This document shows, piece by piece, positions 7,982 through 17,021 of a stretch of DNA of 39,004 nt (its first letter is position 1; every line of letters begins with the position of its first letter). The position numbers and the translations under genes were made by a program. This DNA is from Caballeronia novacaledonica (GTDB lineage Bacteria; Pseudomonadota; Gammaproteobacteria; Burkholderiales; Burkholderiaceae). Under the pieces are notes generated by a model. The model did not search any database and had not been told where the DNA came from. It saw only the letters and a program-made list of their open reading frames with translations. Location of the stretch: contig NZ_OGTP01000038.1 of the NCBI RefSeq assembly GCF_900258035.1, forward strand, positions 1 to 39,004, given 5' to 3'.

Positions 7982-8152
7982 GTCACTTCTGGAGTACCCT
8001 TACGTTTTTACTGCGGCATCGGCAACTTCAAAGCGGTTGTCACAGTGTGCTGATATCGTGAGCGGTCCCAAGTGAATTCTCCCGCCGGGTGGTCCGTCCC
8101 GGCTGAAGGCCCCAATCAATAACAGACCACATCTACCGATCAGAGGATAGCC

Positions 8153-8512
8153 TTGAACCTCGCACCCTATTACCCCGTCTTCTTGTTTCTTCTAGTGGGC
8201 CTTGGTTTAGGTATTGCGTTGATCAGCATCGGCAAGATTCTCGGTCCCAACAAGCCCGACACGGAGAAGAACGCGCCGTACGAGTGCGGCTTCGAAGCCT
8301 TCGAAGACGCGCGTATGAAGTTCGATGTGCGTTACTATCTCGTCGCGATTCTTTTCATCATTTTCGACCTTGAGACGGCGTTCCTGTTTCCGTGGGGTGT
8401 GTCCCTGCGCGATATCGGTTGGCCTGGCTTCATCGCGATGATGATTTTTCTGCTCGAATTTTTGCTCGGTTTCGCCTACATCTGGAGAAAGGGCGGACTC
8501 GACTGGGAATGA
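8153..8512 (+). CDS. nuoA: NADH-quinone oxidoreductase subunit A
   Basis: This is the membrane-arm subunit of complex I next to the quinone site. The 119-residue product has three membrane helices (about 6-28, 62-82 and 87-110). The conserved loop with NAPYECGFEAFEDARMKFDV contains the Cys exposed during the active/deactive change in mitochondrial ND3. The start is a TTG at 8153: GAGG lies about seven bases upstream and no ATG in the frame precedes the conserved N-terminus. It is the first gene of the nuoA-N operon and is followed by nuoB after 61 bases. Confidence 0.96.
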   Translation: MNLAPYYPVFLFLLVGLGLGIALISIGKILGPNKPDTEKNAPYECGFEAFEDARMKFDVRYYLVAILFIIFDLETAFLFPWGVSLRDIGWPGFIAMMIFLLEFLLGFAYIWRKGGLDWE

Positions 8513-8573
8513 CAGTTAGATCACCGGATTCATGGGCGGCTTTGGCTGGCTGCTCATCTGGAGTGGAAAACAA

Positions 8574-9053
8574 ATGAGTATCGAAGGGGTCTTGAAGGAA
8601 GGCTTTGTCACCACCACGGCTGACAAGCTCATCAACTGGACGCGCACCGGCTCCCTGTGGCCGATGACGTTCGGTCTCGCGTGCTGCGCGGTCGAGATGA
8701 TGCACGCGGGCGCCGCCCGTTACGATCTGGACCGTTTCGGCGTGGTGTTTCGTCCGAGTCCGCGTCAGTCCGACGTGATGATCGTCGCCGGTACGCTGTG
8801 CAACAAGATGGCGCCCGCGCTTCGTAAGGTGTACGACCAGATGGCCGAGCCGCGTTGGGTCATCTCGATGGGTTCGTGCGCGAACGGCGGTGGCTACTAC
8901 CACTATTCCTATTCCGTCGTGCGCGGTTGCGACCGGATCGTGCCGGTCGACGTGTACGTGCCGGGTTGTCCTCCGACCGCCGAAGCCCTGGTCTACGGCG
9001 TGATCCAGTTGCAGGCGAAGATTCGCCGCACCAACACCATCGCCCGTCAGTAA
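8574..9053 (+). CDS. nuoB: NADH-quinone oxidoreductase subunit B
   Basis: This subunit (159 residues) lies at the foot of the peripheral arm and holds cluster N2, the last Fe-S cluster, which passes electrons to quinone. The four N2 ligands are visible: the tandem Cys37-Cys38 in LACCAVEM, Cys102 in [10 protein letters not shown] and Cys132 in VPGCPP. The ATG at 8574 is chosen because GGAG lies upstream and [11 protein letters not shown] matches the usual N-terminus; the open frame extends 14 codons further without support. Confidence 0.97.
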
Positions 9054-9074
9054 GGGCCTGAGTCTCCCCAAACT

Positions 9075-9677
9075 ATGGCAAGCAAACTCGAGACCCTCAA
9101 AGCGAACCTCGAGACGGCGTTTGGCGACCGTCTCCAGAGCATCACGGAGTCGCTGGGTCAGGTGACGGTCGTCGTCAAGGCGGCCAACTATCTGGACGTC
9201 TGCAAGCAGTTGCGCGATGACCCGTCGCTGCGCTTCGAGCAGCTCATGGATATCGCCGGCGTCGACTATTCGACCTACGGCGACGGTGTCTACGACGGCC
9301 CGCGTTTCGCCGCCGTCAGCCATCTTCTCTCGATCACGAACAACTGGCGCGTGCGCGTGCGCGTATTCGCGCCGGACGACGAAGTGCCCATCGTGCCTTC
9401 CGTGGTCGATATCTGGACGTCGGCGAACTGGTACGAGCGCGAAGCGTTCGACCTCTACGGCATCGTGTTCGAAGGCCATCCCGATCTGCGCCGCATTCTC
9501 ACGGACTACGGCTTCATCGGCCATCCGTTCCGCAAGGATTTCCCGATCTCCGGCTACGTGGAAATGCGCTACGACCCGGAAGAGAAGCGCGTGGTCTATC
9601 AGCCCGTGACGATCGAACCGCGCGAAATCACGCCGCGCGTGATCCGCGAAGATCGCTATGGCGGTCTGAAACATTAA
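9075..9677 (+). CDS. nuoC: NADH-quinone oxidoreductase subunit C
   Basis: This is the 30-kDa peripheral-arm subunit of complex I (200 residues), which packs against NuoD and NuoB and carries no cofactor. The family signature WYEREAFDLYGIVFEGHPDL and the following RRILTDYGFIGHPFRKDFP are intact, ending in the region that joins NuoD in enterobacterial NuoCD fusions. Here nuoC and nuoD are separate genes nine bases apart, the ancestral and mitochondrial-like arrangement. Confidence 0.97.
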   Translation: MASKLETLKANLETAFGDRLQSITESLGQVTVVVKAANYLDVCKQLRDDPSLRFEQLMDIAGVDYSTYGDGVYDGPRFAAVSHLLSITNNWRVRVRVFAPDDEVPIVPSVVDIWTSANWYEREAFDLYGIVFEGHPDLRRILTDYGFIGHPFRKDFPISGYVEMRYDPEEKRVVYQPVTIEPREITPRVIREDRYGGLKH

Positions 9678-9686
9678 GAGAACGCC

Positions 9687-10940
9687 ATGGCAGAGATCAA
9701 GAACTACACGCTGAACTTTGGCCCGCAGCACCCGGCAGCGCACGGCGTGCTGCGCCTCGTGCTGGAACTCGACGGCGAAGTGATCCAGCGCGCCGACCCG
9801 CACATCGGTCTGCTGCATCGCGCGACCGAGAAGCTGGCCGAGACCAAGACCTTCCTGCAATCCGTGCCCTACATGGACCGTCTCGACTACGTGTCGATGA
9901 TGGTCAACGAGCACGGCTATGTGCTCGCCATCGAAAAGCTGCTCGGCATCGACGTGCCGGTGCGCGCGAAGTACATCCGCGTGCTGTTCGACGAAATCAC
10001 GCGCGTGCTGAACCACCTGATGTGGATCGGCTCGCACGCGCTCGACGTCGGCGCGATGGCGGTGTTCCTCTACGCGTTCCGCGAGCGCGAAGATCTGATG
10101 GACGTCTACGAGGCGGTGTCGGGTGCGCGCATGCACGCGGCGTACTATCGTCCGGGTGGCGTCTATCGCGATCTGCCGGACGCGATGCCGCAATACAAGG
10201 CGTCGAAGATCCGCAACGCGAAGGCGCTCGACAAGATGAACGAGACGCGCCAGGGCTCGCTGCTCGACTTCATCGAGGACTTCTTCAACCGTTTCCCGCG
10301 TTGTGTCGACGAGTACGAAACGCTGCTCACCGACAACCGGATCTGGAAGCAGCGTCTCGTGGGCATCGGCGTGGTGAGCCCGGAGCGCGCGTTGCAAATG
10401 GGTTTGAGCGGCGCGATGCTGCGCGGCTCGGGCATCGAATGGGACTTGCGCAAGAAGCAGCCGTACGAAGTGTACGATCAGCTCGACTTCGACATCCCCG
10501 TCGGCGTGAACGGCGATTGCTACGACCGTTATCTGGTGCGTGTGGAAGAAATGCGCCAGTCGACGCGCATCGCCCAACAGTGCATTGCGTGGCTGCGCAA
10601 GAATCCCGGCCCTGTGATGGTCGATAATCACAAGGTTGCGCCGCCGTCGCGCGTCGGCATGAAGAGCAACATGGAAGAGCTGATTCACCATTTCAAGCTC
10701 TTCACCGAAGGCTTCCACGTGCCGGAAGGCGAAACGTACGCGGCGGTCGAGCATCCGAAGGGCGAGTTCGGCATCTACCTGATTTCGGATGGCGCGAACA
10801 AGCCGTATCGCCTGAAGATTCGCGCGCCGGGCTATGCGCACCTCGCATCGCTCGACGAAATGGCGCGAGGCCACATGATCGCCGACGCTGTGACGATCAT
10901 CGGTACGCAAGACATCGTGTTCGGCGAGATCGATCGCTGA
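9687..10940 (+). CDS. nuoD: NADH-quinone oxidoreductase subunit D
   Basis: This is the 49-kDa subunit (417 residues), which with NuoB forms the quinone-binding pocket. It descends from the large subunit of [NiFe] hydrogenases but lacks the metal-binding cysteines. The quinone-site loop GPQHPAAHGVLRL and the GLLHRATEKLAE stretch near the N-terminus are intact. The C-terminus carries GDIVFGEIDR-type ends (here QDIVFGEIDR). Unlike its tight junction with nuoC, it is followed by a 151-base gap before nuoE that contains a hairpin. Confidence 0.98.
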   Translation: MAEIKNYTLNFGPQHPAAHGVLRLVLELDGEVIQRADPHIGLLHRATEKLAETKTFLQSVPYMDRLDYVSMMVNEHGYVLAIEKLLGIDVPVRAKYIRVLFDEITRVLNHLMWIGSHALDVGAMAVFLYAFREREDLMDVYEAVSGARMHAAYYRPGGVYRDLPDAMPQYKASKIRNAKALDKMNETRQGSLLDFIEDFFNRFPRCVDEYETLLTDNRIWKQRLVGIGVVSPERALQMGLSGAMLRGSGIEWDLRKKQPYEVYDQLDFDIPVGVNGDCYDRYLVRVEEMRQSTRIAQQCIAWLRKNPGPVMVDNHKVAPPSRVGMKSNMEELIHHFKLFTEGFHVPEGETYAAVEHPKGEFGIYLISDGANKPYRLKIRAPGYAHLASLDEMARGHMIADAVTIIGTQDIVFGEIDR

Positions 10941-11026
10941 TTTCATCGCCGCCTGCATGGCGCGCTCATCGGCCGCCGTGCGTGGAAACGCGAAAGCAAT
11001 AACAGGAACCCGCAGGAACGCCAGGT

Positions 11027-11057
11027 CTGCCGCAATACGAAGGACGCGGCAGGTTTT
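11027..11057 (+). terminator. Terminator-like hairpin in the nuoD-nuoE gap
   Basis: CTGCCGC (11027-11033) pairs with GCGGCAG (11046-11052) around a 12-base loop and is followed by GTTTT. The outer bases add two weak G-T pairs. It could attenuate transcription or mark an mRNA processing site inside the operon. The T-run is short. Confidence 0.4.
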
Positions 11058-11091
11058 CGTTCGGTAGGAATTGAAAGAGTCGTGTCTGAAA

Positions 11092-11577
11092 ATGATCTCA
11101 GCTGAAGGCCTGAAAGAAATCGATCGCGCGGTCGCGAAGTATCCCGCCGAGCAAAAGCAATCGGCGGTGATGGCGGCGCTCGCTGTCGCTCAGGAAGAGC
11201 ACGGATGGCTCTCGCCCGAACTGATGCAGTTCGTGGCCGGTTATCTGAGCATGCCCCCGGTCGCGGTGCAGGAAGTCGCCACGTTCTACACGATGTACGA
11301 GCTGAAGCCGGTCGGCAAGCACAAGATCACGCTCTGCACGAATCTGCCTTGCCAGCTCGGGCCGGACGGCGGGTCGGACAGCGCCGCCGAGTATCTCAAG
11401 CAGAAGCTCGGCATCGATTTCGGCGAGACCACCTCGGACGGCAAGTTCACGCTGAAGGAAGGCGAGTGCTTCGGCGCATGCGGTGACGCACCCGTGATGC
11501 TCGTGAACAACCATCGCATGTGCAGCTTCATGAGCCGCGAGAAGATCGACCAGTTGATCGAGGAACTTTCGAAATGA
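11092..11577 (+). CDS. nuoE: NADH-quinone oxidoreductase subunit E
   Basis: This is the 24-kDa flavoprotein-module subunit that binds the off-path [2Fe-2S] cluster N1a. It has a thioredoxin-like fold and 161 residues. The ligands are visible as Cys82 and Cys87 (LCTNLPCQ) and Cys126 and Cys130 (GECFGACGDAP). The ATG at 11092 gives the usual N-terminus MISAEGLKEID. A TTG at 11071 with AGGAA two bases upstream would add seven residues and cannot be excluded. Its stop overlaps the nuoF start (ATGA), suggesting translational coupling of the two flavoprotein subunits. Confidence 0.95.
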   Translation: MISAEGLKEIDRAVAKYPAEQKQSAVMAALAVAQEEHGWLSPELMQFVAGYLSMPPVAVQEVATFYTMYELKPVGKHKITLCTNLPCQLGPDGGSDSAAEYLKQKLGIDFGETTSDGKFTLKEGECFGACGDAPVMLVNNHRMCSFMSREKIDQLIEELSK

Positions 11578-12896
11578 CGTCACTCCACGATCGTCACATC
11601 AAGCCGCTGATCCTCGCCGGTCTCAATGGCGAGAACTGGCATCTCGAGGATTACGTCGCGCGCGGCGGCTACAAGCAACTGCGCCGCATTCTCGAAGAAA
11701 AGATTCCGGCCGAGCAGGTGATCGCCGACGTCAAGGCGTCCGGTCTGCGCGGCCGCGGCGGTGCGGGCTTCCCGACCGGCCTGAAGTGGAGCTTCATGCC
11801 GCGTCAGTTTCCGGGGCAGAAGTATCTCGTCTGCAACTCGGACGAGGGCGAGCCGGGCACGTTCAAGGATCGCGACATCCTGCGCTGGAATCCGCACGCG
11901 CTGATCGAAGGCATGGCCATCGGCGCCTACGCGATGGGCATCACCGTCGGTTACAACTACATCCACGGCGAGATTTTCGAAGTCTACCGGGTGTTCGAAG
12001 CGGCGCTAGAAGAAGCGCGCGCGGCCGGCTATCTCGGCGCGAACATTCTCGGCTCCGGTTTCTCGTTCGAGCTGCACGCGCATCATGGTTACGGTGCGTA
12101 TATCTGCGGCGAAGAAACCGCGCTGCTCGAATCGCTGGAAGGCAAGAAGGGCCAGCCGCGCTTCAAGCCGCCGTTCCCGGCGAGCTTCGGCGTGTACGGC
12201 AAGCCGACCACCATCAACAACACCGAGACCTTCGCGGCCGTGCCGTTCCTGCTGGAAATCGGCCCGCAGAATTATCTCGAACTCGGCAAGCCCAACAACG
12301 GCGGCACGAAGATCTTCTCCGTGTCCGGTGACGTCAATCGTCCGGGCAACTACGAGGTTCCGCTCGGCACGCCGTTCTCGACGCTGATGGAACTGGCAGG
12401 CGGCGTGCGCGGCAAGTCGATCAAGGCCGTGATTCCGGGCGGTTCGTCCGCGCCGGTCGTGCCGGGCGACATGATGCTCGCCACCGACATGGACTACGAT
12501 TCGATCGCGAAGGCCGGCTCGATGCTCGGTTCGGGCGCGGTGATCGTGATGAACGAAACGCGCTGCATGGTGCGCTCGCTGCTGCGCCTGTCGTACTTCT
12601 ACTATGAAGAGTCGTGCGGCCAGTGCACGCCTTGCCGCGAAGGCACGGGCTGGCTGTATCGCGTGGTGCATCGCATTGAGCATGGTCTCGGCCGCAAGGA
12701 AGATCTGGATCTGCTCAACTCGGTTGCCGAGAACATCATGGGCCGCACGATCTGCGCGCTCGGCGATGCGGCGGCGATGCCCGTGCGCGGCATGCTCAAG
12801 CACTTCTGGGACGAATTCGAATATCACGTCGAGCACAAGCATTGTCTCGTCGGCGGGCATGCGCATCACGCGCCGTCCGAAGCGCTTACCGCGTAA
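11574..12896 (+). CDS. nuoF: NADH-quinone oxidoreductase subunit F
   Basis: This is the NADH-oxidising subunit (51-kDa type, 440 residues). It binds NADH, FMN and the [4Fe-4S] cluster N3. The glycine-rich nucleotide segment GLRGRGGAGFPTGLKWSF lies at about 57-73 and the FMN-site motif CNSDEGEPGTFKDR follows. The cluster ligands are Cys348, Cys351 and Cys354 in SCGQCTPCREG, plus a later Cys in GRTICALGD. The ATG at 11574 overlaps the nuoE stop by four bases. A longer frame upstream lies inside nuoE and is rejected. Confidence 0.98.
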   Translation: MTSLHDRHIKPLILAGLNGENWHLEDYVARGGYKQLRRILEEKIPAEQVIADVKASGLRGRGGAGFPTGLKWSFMPRQFPGQKYLVCNSDEGEPGTFKDRDILRWNPHALIEGMAIGAYAMGITVGYNYIHGEIFEVYRVFEAALEEARAAGYLGANILGSGFSFELHAHHGYGAYICGEETALLESLEGKKGQPRFKPPFPASFGVYGKPTTINNTETFAAVPFLLEIGPQNYLELGKPNNGGTKIFSVSGDVNRPGNYEVPLGTPFSTLMELAGGVRGKSIKAVIPGGSSAPVVPGDMMLATDMDYDSIAKAGSMLGSGAVIVMNETRCMVRSLLRLSYFYYEESCGQCTPCREGTGWLYRVVHRIEHGLGRKEDLDLLNSVAENIMGRTICALGDAAAMPVRGMLKHFWDEFEYHVEHKHCLVGGHAHHAPSEALTA

Positions 12897-12947
12897 TCAG
12901 GCGCGCAGTCAGATGCGCAAGACAAGGGTTGAGGATTTCTATCCATC

Positions 12948-15287
12948 ATGGTTGAACTAGAAATTGACGGCAAGACGGTCGAGGTGCCTGAAGGCAGCAT
13001 GGTGATCCAGGCTGCGCACAAGGTCGATACTTACATTCCTCACTTCTGCTATCACAAGAAGCTCTCGATCGCGGCGAACTGCCGGATGTGCCTCGTCGAA
13101 GTCGAAAAGATGCCGAAGGCCGTCCCCGCCTGCGCGACGCCCGTGTCGGCCGGCATGGTCGTGCGCACCACCTCCGACAAGGCCGTGAAGGCGCAACAGT
13201 CGGTGATGGAGTTCCTACTCATCAACCATCCGCTCGATTGCCCGATCTGCGATCAGGGCGGCGAGTGCCAGTTGCAAGATCTGGCCGTCGGCTACGGCAA
13301 GTCGCAGTCGCGCTATAGCGAAGAAAAGCGCGTGGTGTTCCACAAGAACGTCGGTCCCCTCATCTCGATGGAAGAGATGTCGCGCTGCATCCACTGCACG
13401 CGCTGCGTGCGCTTCGGCCAGGAAGTGGCCGGCGTGATGGAGCTCGGCATGCTGGGCCGCGGCGAGCATTCGGAAATCACGTCGTTCGTCGGCAAGACGG
13501 TGGATTCGGAGCTGTCCGGCAACATGATCGACCTGTGTCCGGTCGGCGCGTTGACGAGCAAGCCGTTCCGTTACAGCGCGCGTACGTGGGAACTGTCGCG
13601 GCGCAAGTCGGTGAGCCCGCACGATTCCGTCGGCGCGAACCTCGTCGTGCAGGTGAAGAACAATCGCGTGATGCGCGTTCTGCCGATGGAAAACGAAGCC
13701 ATCAACGAATGCTGGATTTCGGACAAGGACCGCTTCTCGTACGAAGGCCTGAACGGCGACGAGCGTCTCACCACGCCGATGCTCAAGCAAGGCGGCAACT
13801 GGATCGAGACCGACTGGCAGACCGCGCTCGAATACGTGGCGAAGGGGCTGAAGGGTATCAAGGCGGATCATGGCGCGAACGCCATCGCCGCACTGGCCAC
13901 GCCGCACAGCACGGTCGAAGAACTGCATCTGCTCAAGCAACTGGCTGAAGGCGTCGGCACGCCGAACATCGACTTCCGTCTGCGCCAGAGCGATTTCTCG
14001 GCGCCGGCCGGCGTCGGCGCGCCGTGGCTCGGCACGAAGATCGCTGATCTGTCGACCATCGACACCGCGTTCGTGATCGGCTCGTTCCTGCGCCGCGATC
14101 ATCCGCTGTTCGCCGCGCGTCTGCGTCAGGCCGCGAAGAACGGCGCGATGATCACGTTCCTCAACGCCAGCAACGACGACTCGCTGATCCCGACCGCGCA
14201 TCGCCTGGTCGCGGCGCCTTCCGCGTGGCTCGACCAGCTCGCGAGCATCGCGGCGGCGGTTTCGGAAGCGCGCGGCGTCGCGCTGCCGGACGCGTTCACG
14301 GGCCGCGAAGTGTCGGCGGCGTCGAAGGATGTCGCGGCGTCGCTGTCGGCGGGCGAAACGCGCGTGGTGCTGCTCGGCAACCTCGCGGTTCAGCATCCGG
14401 ACTTTGCACAGATTCAGGCGGCGGCCCAATGGATCGCCGACAATACCGGCGCGACACTCGGCTTCCTTACGGAAGGCGCGAATTCGGTCGGCGCGCATCT
14501 CGTCGATGCCTTGCCAGGCGAAGGCGGTCTCAACGCACGCGCAGTGTTCGAGCAGCCGCGCAAGGGCTACGTGCTCCTGAACGCCGAGCCGGAATACGAC
14601 ACGGCCAATCCGGCGCAGGCCGTCGCGGCGCTGAAGGCCGCGGAAATGGTCGTCGTGATGTCGCCGTTCAAGCACGGCATGGACTACGCGGACGTGCTGC
14701 TGCCGATCGCGCCGTTCACGGAAACGTCGGGCACGTTCGTCAACGCGGAAGGCACGGCGCAGTCGTTCAACGGCGTCGTGCGCGCGCTGGGCGACACGCG
14801 TCCGGGCTGGAAGGTGTTGCGCGTGCTGGGCACGATCCTCGGCTTGCCGGGCTTCGAGTTCGACACGGCCGAAGAAGTGCGCATCGCCGCGCTCGGCACG
14901 GGTGAACTGACCGCGCGCCTGTCGAACAAGACGACGGTGGAAGCGAAGCGCGCCGCGTCGAACGTGGTGTTGAACGGCAGCGGCCTGCAGCGTCTCGCCG
15001 ACGTGCCGATCTATCACGCCGATGCGCTCGTGCGCCGCGCGCCCTCGCTGCATCTGACGGCGGCCGCACGCGACGCGAACGTGGCCGGCTTGCCGACCGC
15101 GCTCTTCGACAAGCTCGGCCTGAAGGACGGCGAAGCAGTGCGTATCCGCCAAGGCAATCTGTCGGTGACGTTGCCCGCGGTCCGCGACGCGAATCTCGCG
15201 GAGTCGGTGGTCCGCGTGTCGGCGGGCACGACGGCTGGCGCCGCGCTCGGCGGCCTGTTCGGTGAACTGGTAGTGGAGAAGGCGTAA
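12948..15287 (+). CDS. nuoG: NADH-quinone oxidoreductase subunit G
   Basis: This is the large iron-sulfur subunit of the peripheral arm (779 residues). The N-terminal ferredoxin domain holds [2Fe-2S] N1b (Cys34, Cys45, Cys48, Cys62). The next clusters are N5 with a His ligand (His94, Cys98, Cys101, Cys107) and N4 (Cys147, Cys150, Cys153, Cys197). The rest is a molybdopterin-oxidoreductase-like domain without cofactor. The CxxCxxxC motif of the extra cluster N7, present in E. coli and Thermus NuoG, would fall near residues 220-230. Here that stretch reads KSVSPHDSVGANL, so N7 should be absent. It starts 51 bases after nuoF and ends two bases before nuoH. Confidence 0.98.
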   Translation: MVELEIDGKTVEVPEGSMVIQAAHKVDTYIPHFCYHKKLSIAANCRMCLVEVEKMPKAVPACATPVSAGMVVRTTSDKAVKAQQSVMEFLLINHPLDCPICDQGGECQLQDLAVGYGKSQSRYSEEKRVVFHKNVGPLISMEEMSRCIHCTRCVRFGQEVAGVMELGMLGRGEHSEITSFVGKTVDSELSGNMIDLCPVGALTSKPFRYSARTWELSRRKSVSPHDSVGANLVVQVKNNRVMRVLPMENEAINECWISDKDRFSYEGLNGDERLTTPMLKQGGNWIETDWQTALEYVAKGLKGIKADHGANAIAALATPHSTVEELHLLKQLAEGVGTPNIDFRLRQSDFSAPAGVGAPWLGTKIADLSTIDTAFVIGSFLRRDHPLFAARLRQAAKNGAMITFLNASNDDSLIPTAHRLVAAPSAWLDQLASIAAAVSEARGVALPDAFTGREVSAASKDVAASLSAGETRVVLLGNLAVQHPDFAQIQAAAQWIADNTGATLGFLTEGANSVGAHLVDALPGEGGLNARAVFEQPRKGYVLLNAEPEYDTANPAQAVAALKAAEMVVVMSPFKHGMDYADVLLPIAPFTETSGTFVNAEGTAQSFNGVVRALGDTRPGWKVLRVLGTILGLPGFEFDTAEEVRIAALGTGELTARLSNKTTVEAKRAASNVVLNGSGLQRLADVPIYHADALVRRAPSLHLTAAARDANVAGLPTALFDKLGLKDGEAVRIRQGNLSVTLPAVRDANLAESVVRVSAGTTAGAALGGLFGELVVEKA

Positions 15288-15289
15288 AA

Positions 15290-16354
15290 ATGGGCTTGTT
15301 CGATACGATCAACGCAGGCGGCACGCAGCTTCTCGGCGTCGCATGGCCGACGGTGTGGGCGCTGGTGCGCATCCTCGTGGTTTCGGTGGTCATCCTGCTG
15401 TGCGTGGCGTACCTGATTCTCTGGGAACGCAAGCTCATCGGCTGGATGCACGTGCGTCTCGGCCCGAACCGCGTCGGCCCGGCCGGTCTGCTGCAACCGA
15501 TCGCAGACGTGCTGAAGCTCCTGCTCAAGGAAGTCATTCAGCCGACCGCGGCCAGCAAATGGATCTACGTGATCGCGCCGATCATGACGGTGGTGCCGGC
15601 GTTCGCGGTTTGGGCGGTCATCCCGTTCCAGGCGCAGGCGGTGCTCGGCGACGTCAACGCGGGTCTGCTGTACGTCATGGCGATCTCGTCGATCGGCGTG
15701 TACGGCGTGATTCTGGCGGGCTGGGCGTCGAACTCGAAGTACGCGTTCCTCGGCGCGATGCGCGCAGCGGCGCAGATGGTGTCCTACGAAATCTCGATGG
15801 GCTTCGCGCTCGTCGTGGTGCTAATGGTCGCGGGCACGCTGAACATGTCCGACATCGTGCACTCGCAGCAGCGCGGCATGTTCGCGGGCTGGGGCGTCAA
15901 CTTCCTGTCGTGGAACTGGCTGCCGCTTCTGCCGATGTTCGTCGTGTACTTCATCTCGGGCATCGCTGAAACGAACCGCCACCCGTTCGACGTGGTGGAA
16001 GGCGAATCGGAAATCGTCGCGGGCCACATGATCGATTACTCCGGCATGGCGTTCGCGCTGTTCTTCCTCGCCGAGTACATCAACATGATCGTGATCTCGG
16101 CGATCGCGACGACGCTGTTCCTCGGCGGCTGGGATGCGCCGTTCGGCTTCCTGTCGTTCATTCCGGGCGTATTCTGGTTCGCCTTCAAGGTTTTCCTGCT
16201 GCTGTCGGTGTTCATCTGGGCGCGTGCGACTTTCCCGCGTTACCGCTACGACCAGATCATGCGTCTGGGCTGGAAGGTGTTCCTGCCGGTGTCGGTGATT
16301 TGGGTGGTCGTGGTCGGCTTCTGGATCATGTCGCCGCTCAACATCTGGAAGTAA
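15290..16354 (+). CDS. nuoH: NADH-quinone oxidoreductase subunit H
   Basis: This membrane subunit (354 residues, about eight helices) forms the entrance of the quinone channel and joins the two arms. The signature ERKLIGWMHVRLGPNRVGP with the following LLQPIADVLKLLLKE is intact, as is the acidic loop VVEGESEIVAGHMIDYSGM, which couples quinone reduction to proton pumping. The start lies two bases after the nuoG stop, so expression is probably coupled. Confidence 0.98.
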   Translation: MGLFDTINAGGTQLLGVAWPTVWALVRILVVSVVILLCVAYLILWERKLIGWMHVRLGPNRVGPAGLLQPIADVLKLLLKEVIQPTAASKWIYVIAPIMTVVPAFAVWAVIPFQAQAVLGDVNAGLLYVMAISSIGVYGVILAGWASNSKYAFLGAMRAAAQMVSYEISMGFALVVVLMVAGTLNMSDIVHSQQRGMFAGWGVNFLSWNWLPLLPMFVVYFISGIAETNRHPFDVVEGESEIVAGHMIDYSGMAFALFFLAEYINMIVISAIATTLFLGGWDAPFGFLSFIPGVFWFAFKVFLLLSVFIWARATFPRYRYDQIMRLGWKVFLPVSVIWVVVVGFWIMSPLNIWK

Positions 16355-16378
16355 GAGACAAGAGCGGACGAAATCATC

Positions 16379-16867
16379 ATGAACGCAATTCAGAACTTCT
16401 TCAAAACCTTCTTCCTGACCGAGCTGCTGAAGGGTCTGGCGCTGACGGGCCGTTACACGTTCCAGCGCAAGATCACGGTGCAGTTCCCGGAAGAGAAGAC
16501 CCCGATCTCGCCGCGCTTCCGCGGCCTGCATGCGCTGCGCCGGTATGAGAACGGCGAAGAGCGCTGCATCGCCTGCAAGTTGTGCGAAGCGGTGTGCCCG
16601 GCGATGGCGATCACGATCGAATCGGAAACGCGCGCCGACAACACCCGTCGCACGACGCGTTACGACATCGACCTGACCAAGTGCATCTTCTGCGGTTTCT
16701 GCGAAGAAAGCTGCCCGGTCGATTCGATCGTCGAGACGCACATCCTCGAATATCACGGCGAAAAGCGCGGCGACCTGTACTTCACGAAGGACATGCTGCT
16801 TGCTGTTGGCGATCGTTACGAAACGGAAATCGCCGCTTCGAAGGCGGCGGACGCGCCTTATCGTTGA
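16379..16867 (+). CDS. nuoI: NADH-quinone oxidoreductase subunit I
   Basis: This is the ferredoxin-like subunit (162 residues) holding clusters N6a and N6b, which carry electrons from NuoG to N2 in NuoB. Two complete CxxCxxCxxxCP motifs are present: Cys63/66/69/73 and Cys102/105/108/112. An amphipathic N-terminal helix (NFFKTFFLTELLKGLALTG) anchors it to the membrane surface. The following 154-base gap before nuoJ is the longest inside the operon and contains two competing hairpins. Confidence 0.98.
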   Translation: MNAIQNFFKTFFLTELLKGLALTGRYTFQRKITVQFPEEKTPISPRFRGLHALRRYENGEERCIACKLCEAVCPAMAITIESETRADNTRRTTRYDIDLTKCIFCGFCEESCPVDSIVETHILEYHGEKRGDLYFTKDMLLAVGDRYETEIAASKAADAPYR

Positions 16868-16875
16868 TATGCGTT

Positions 16876-16913
16876 CGATGCCGGAACCTTGCGTTTCGGC
16901 ATCGCGCCGAAAC
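16876..16913 (+). promoter_or_regulatory. Two mutually exclusive hairpins in the nuoI-nuoJ gap
   Basis: Hairpin 1 pairs 16876-16886 with 16894-16904 (11 bp including one G-T pair, seven-base loop). Hairpin 2 pairs GTTTCGGC (16893-16900) with GCCGAAAC (16906-16913) around ATCGC. They share bases 16894-16900, so only one can form at a time. A T-rich stretch (AATTTGTTGTTGCTG) follows. This looks like an attenuator or an mRNA processing element, but it could also be chance in GC-rich DNA. Confidence 0.4.
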
Positions 16914-17021
16914 GAATTTGTTGTTGCTGTTTGGCACTCTGCGGCGCGCGCCGAGGACGCATTCTGTCCACGAGCGCCGACACACCCTGCCTGATGATGG
17001 CCTAACGATGAACCGGTAATC

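Noticed and set aside
8430..10958. 842-codon open frame antisense to nuoB-nuoD
   Set aside because: Shadow of conserved complex I genes with the same Arg/His-rich composition and no start signals.
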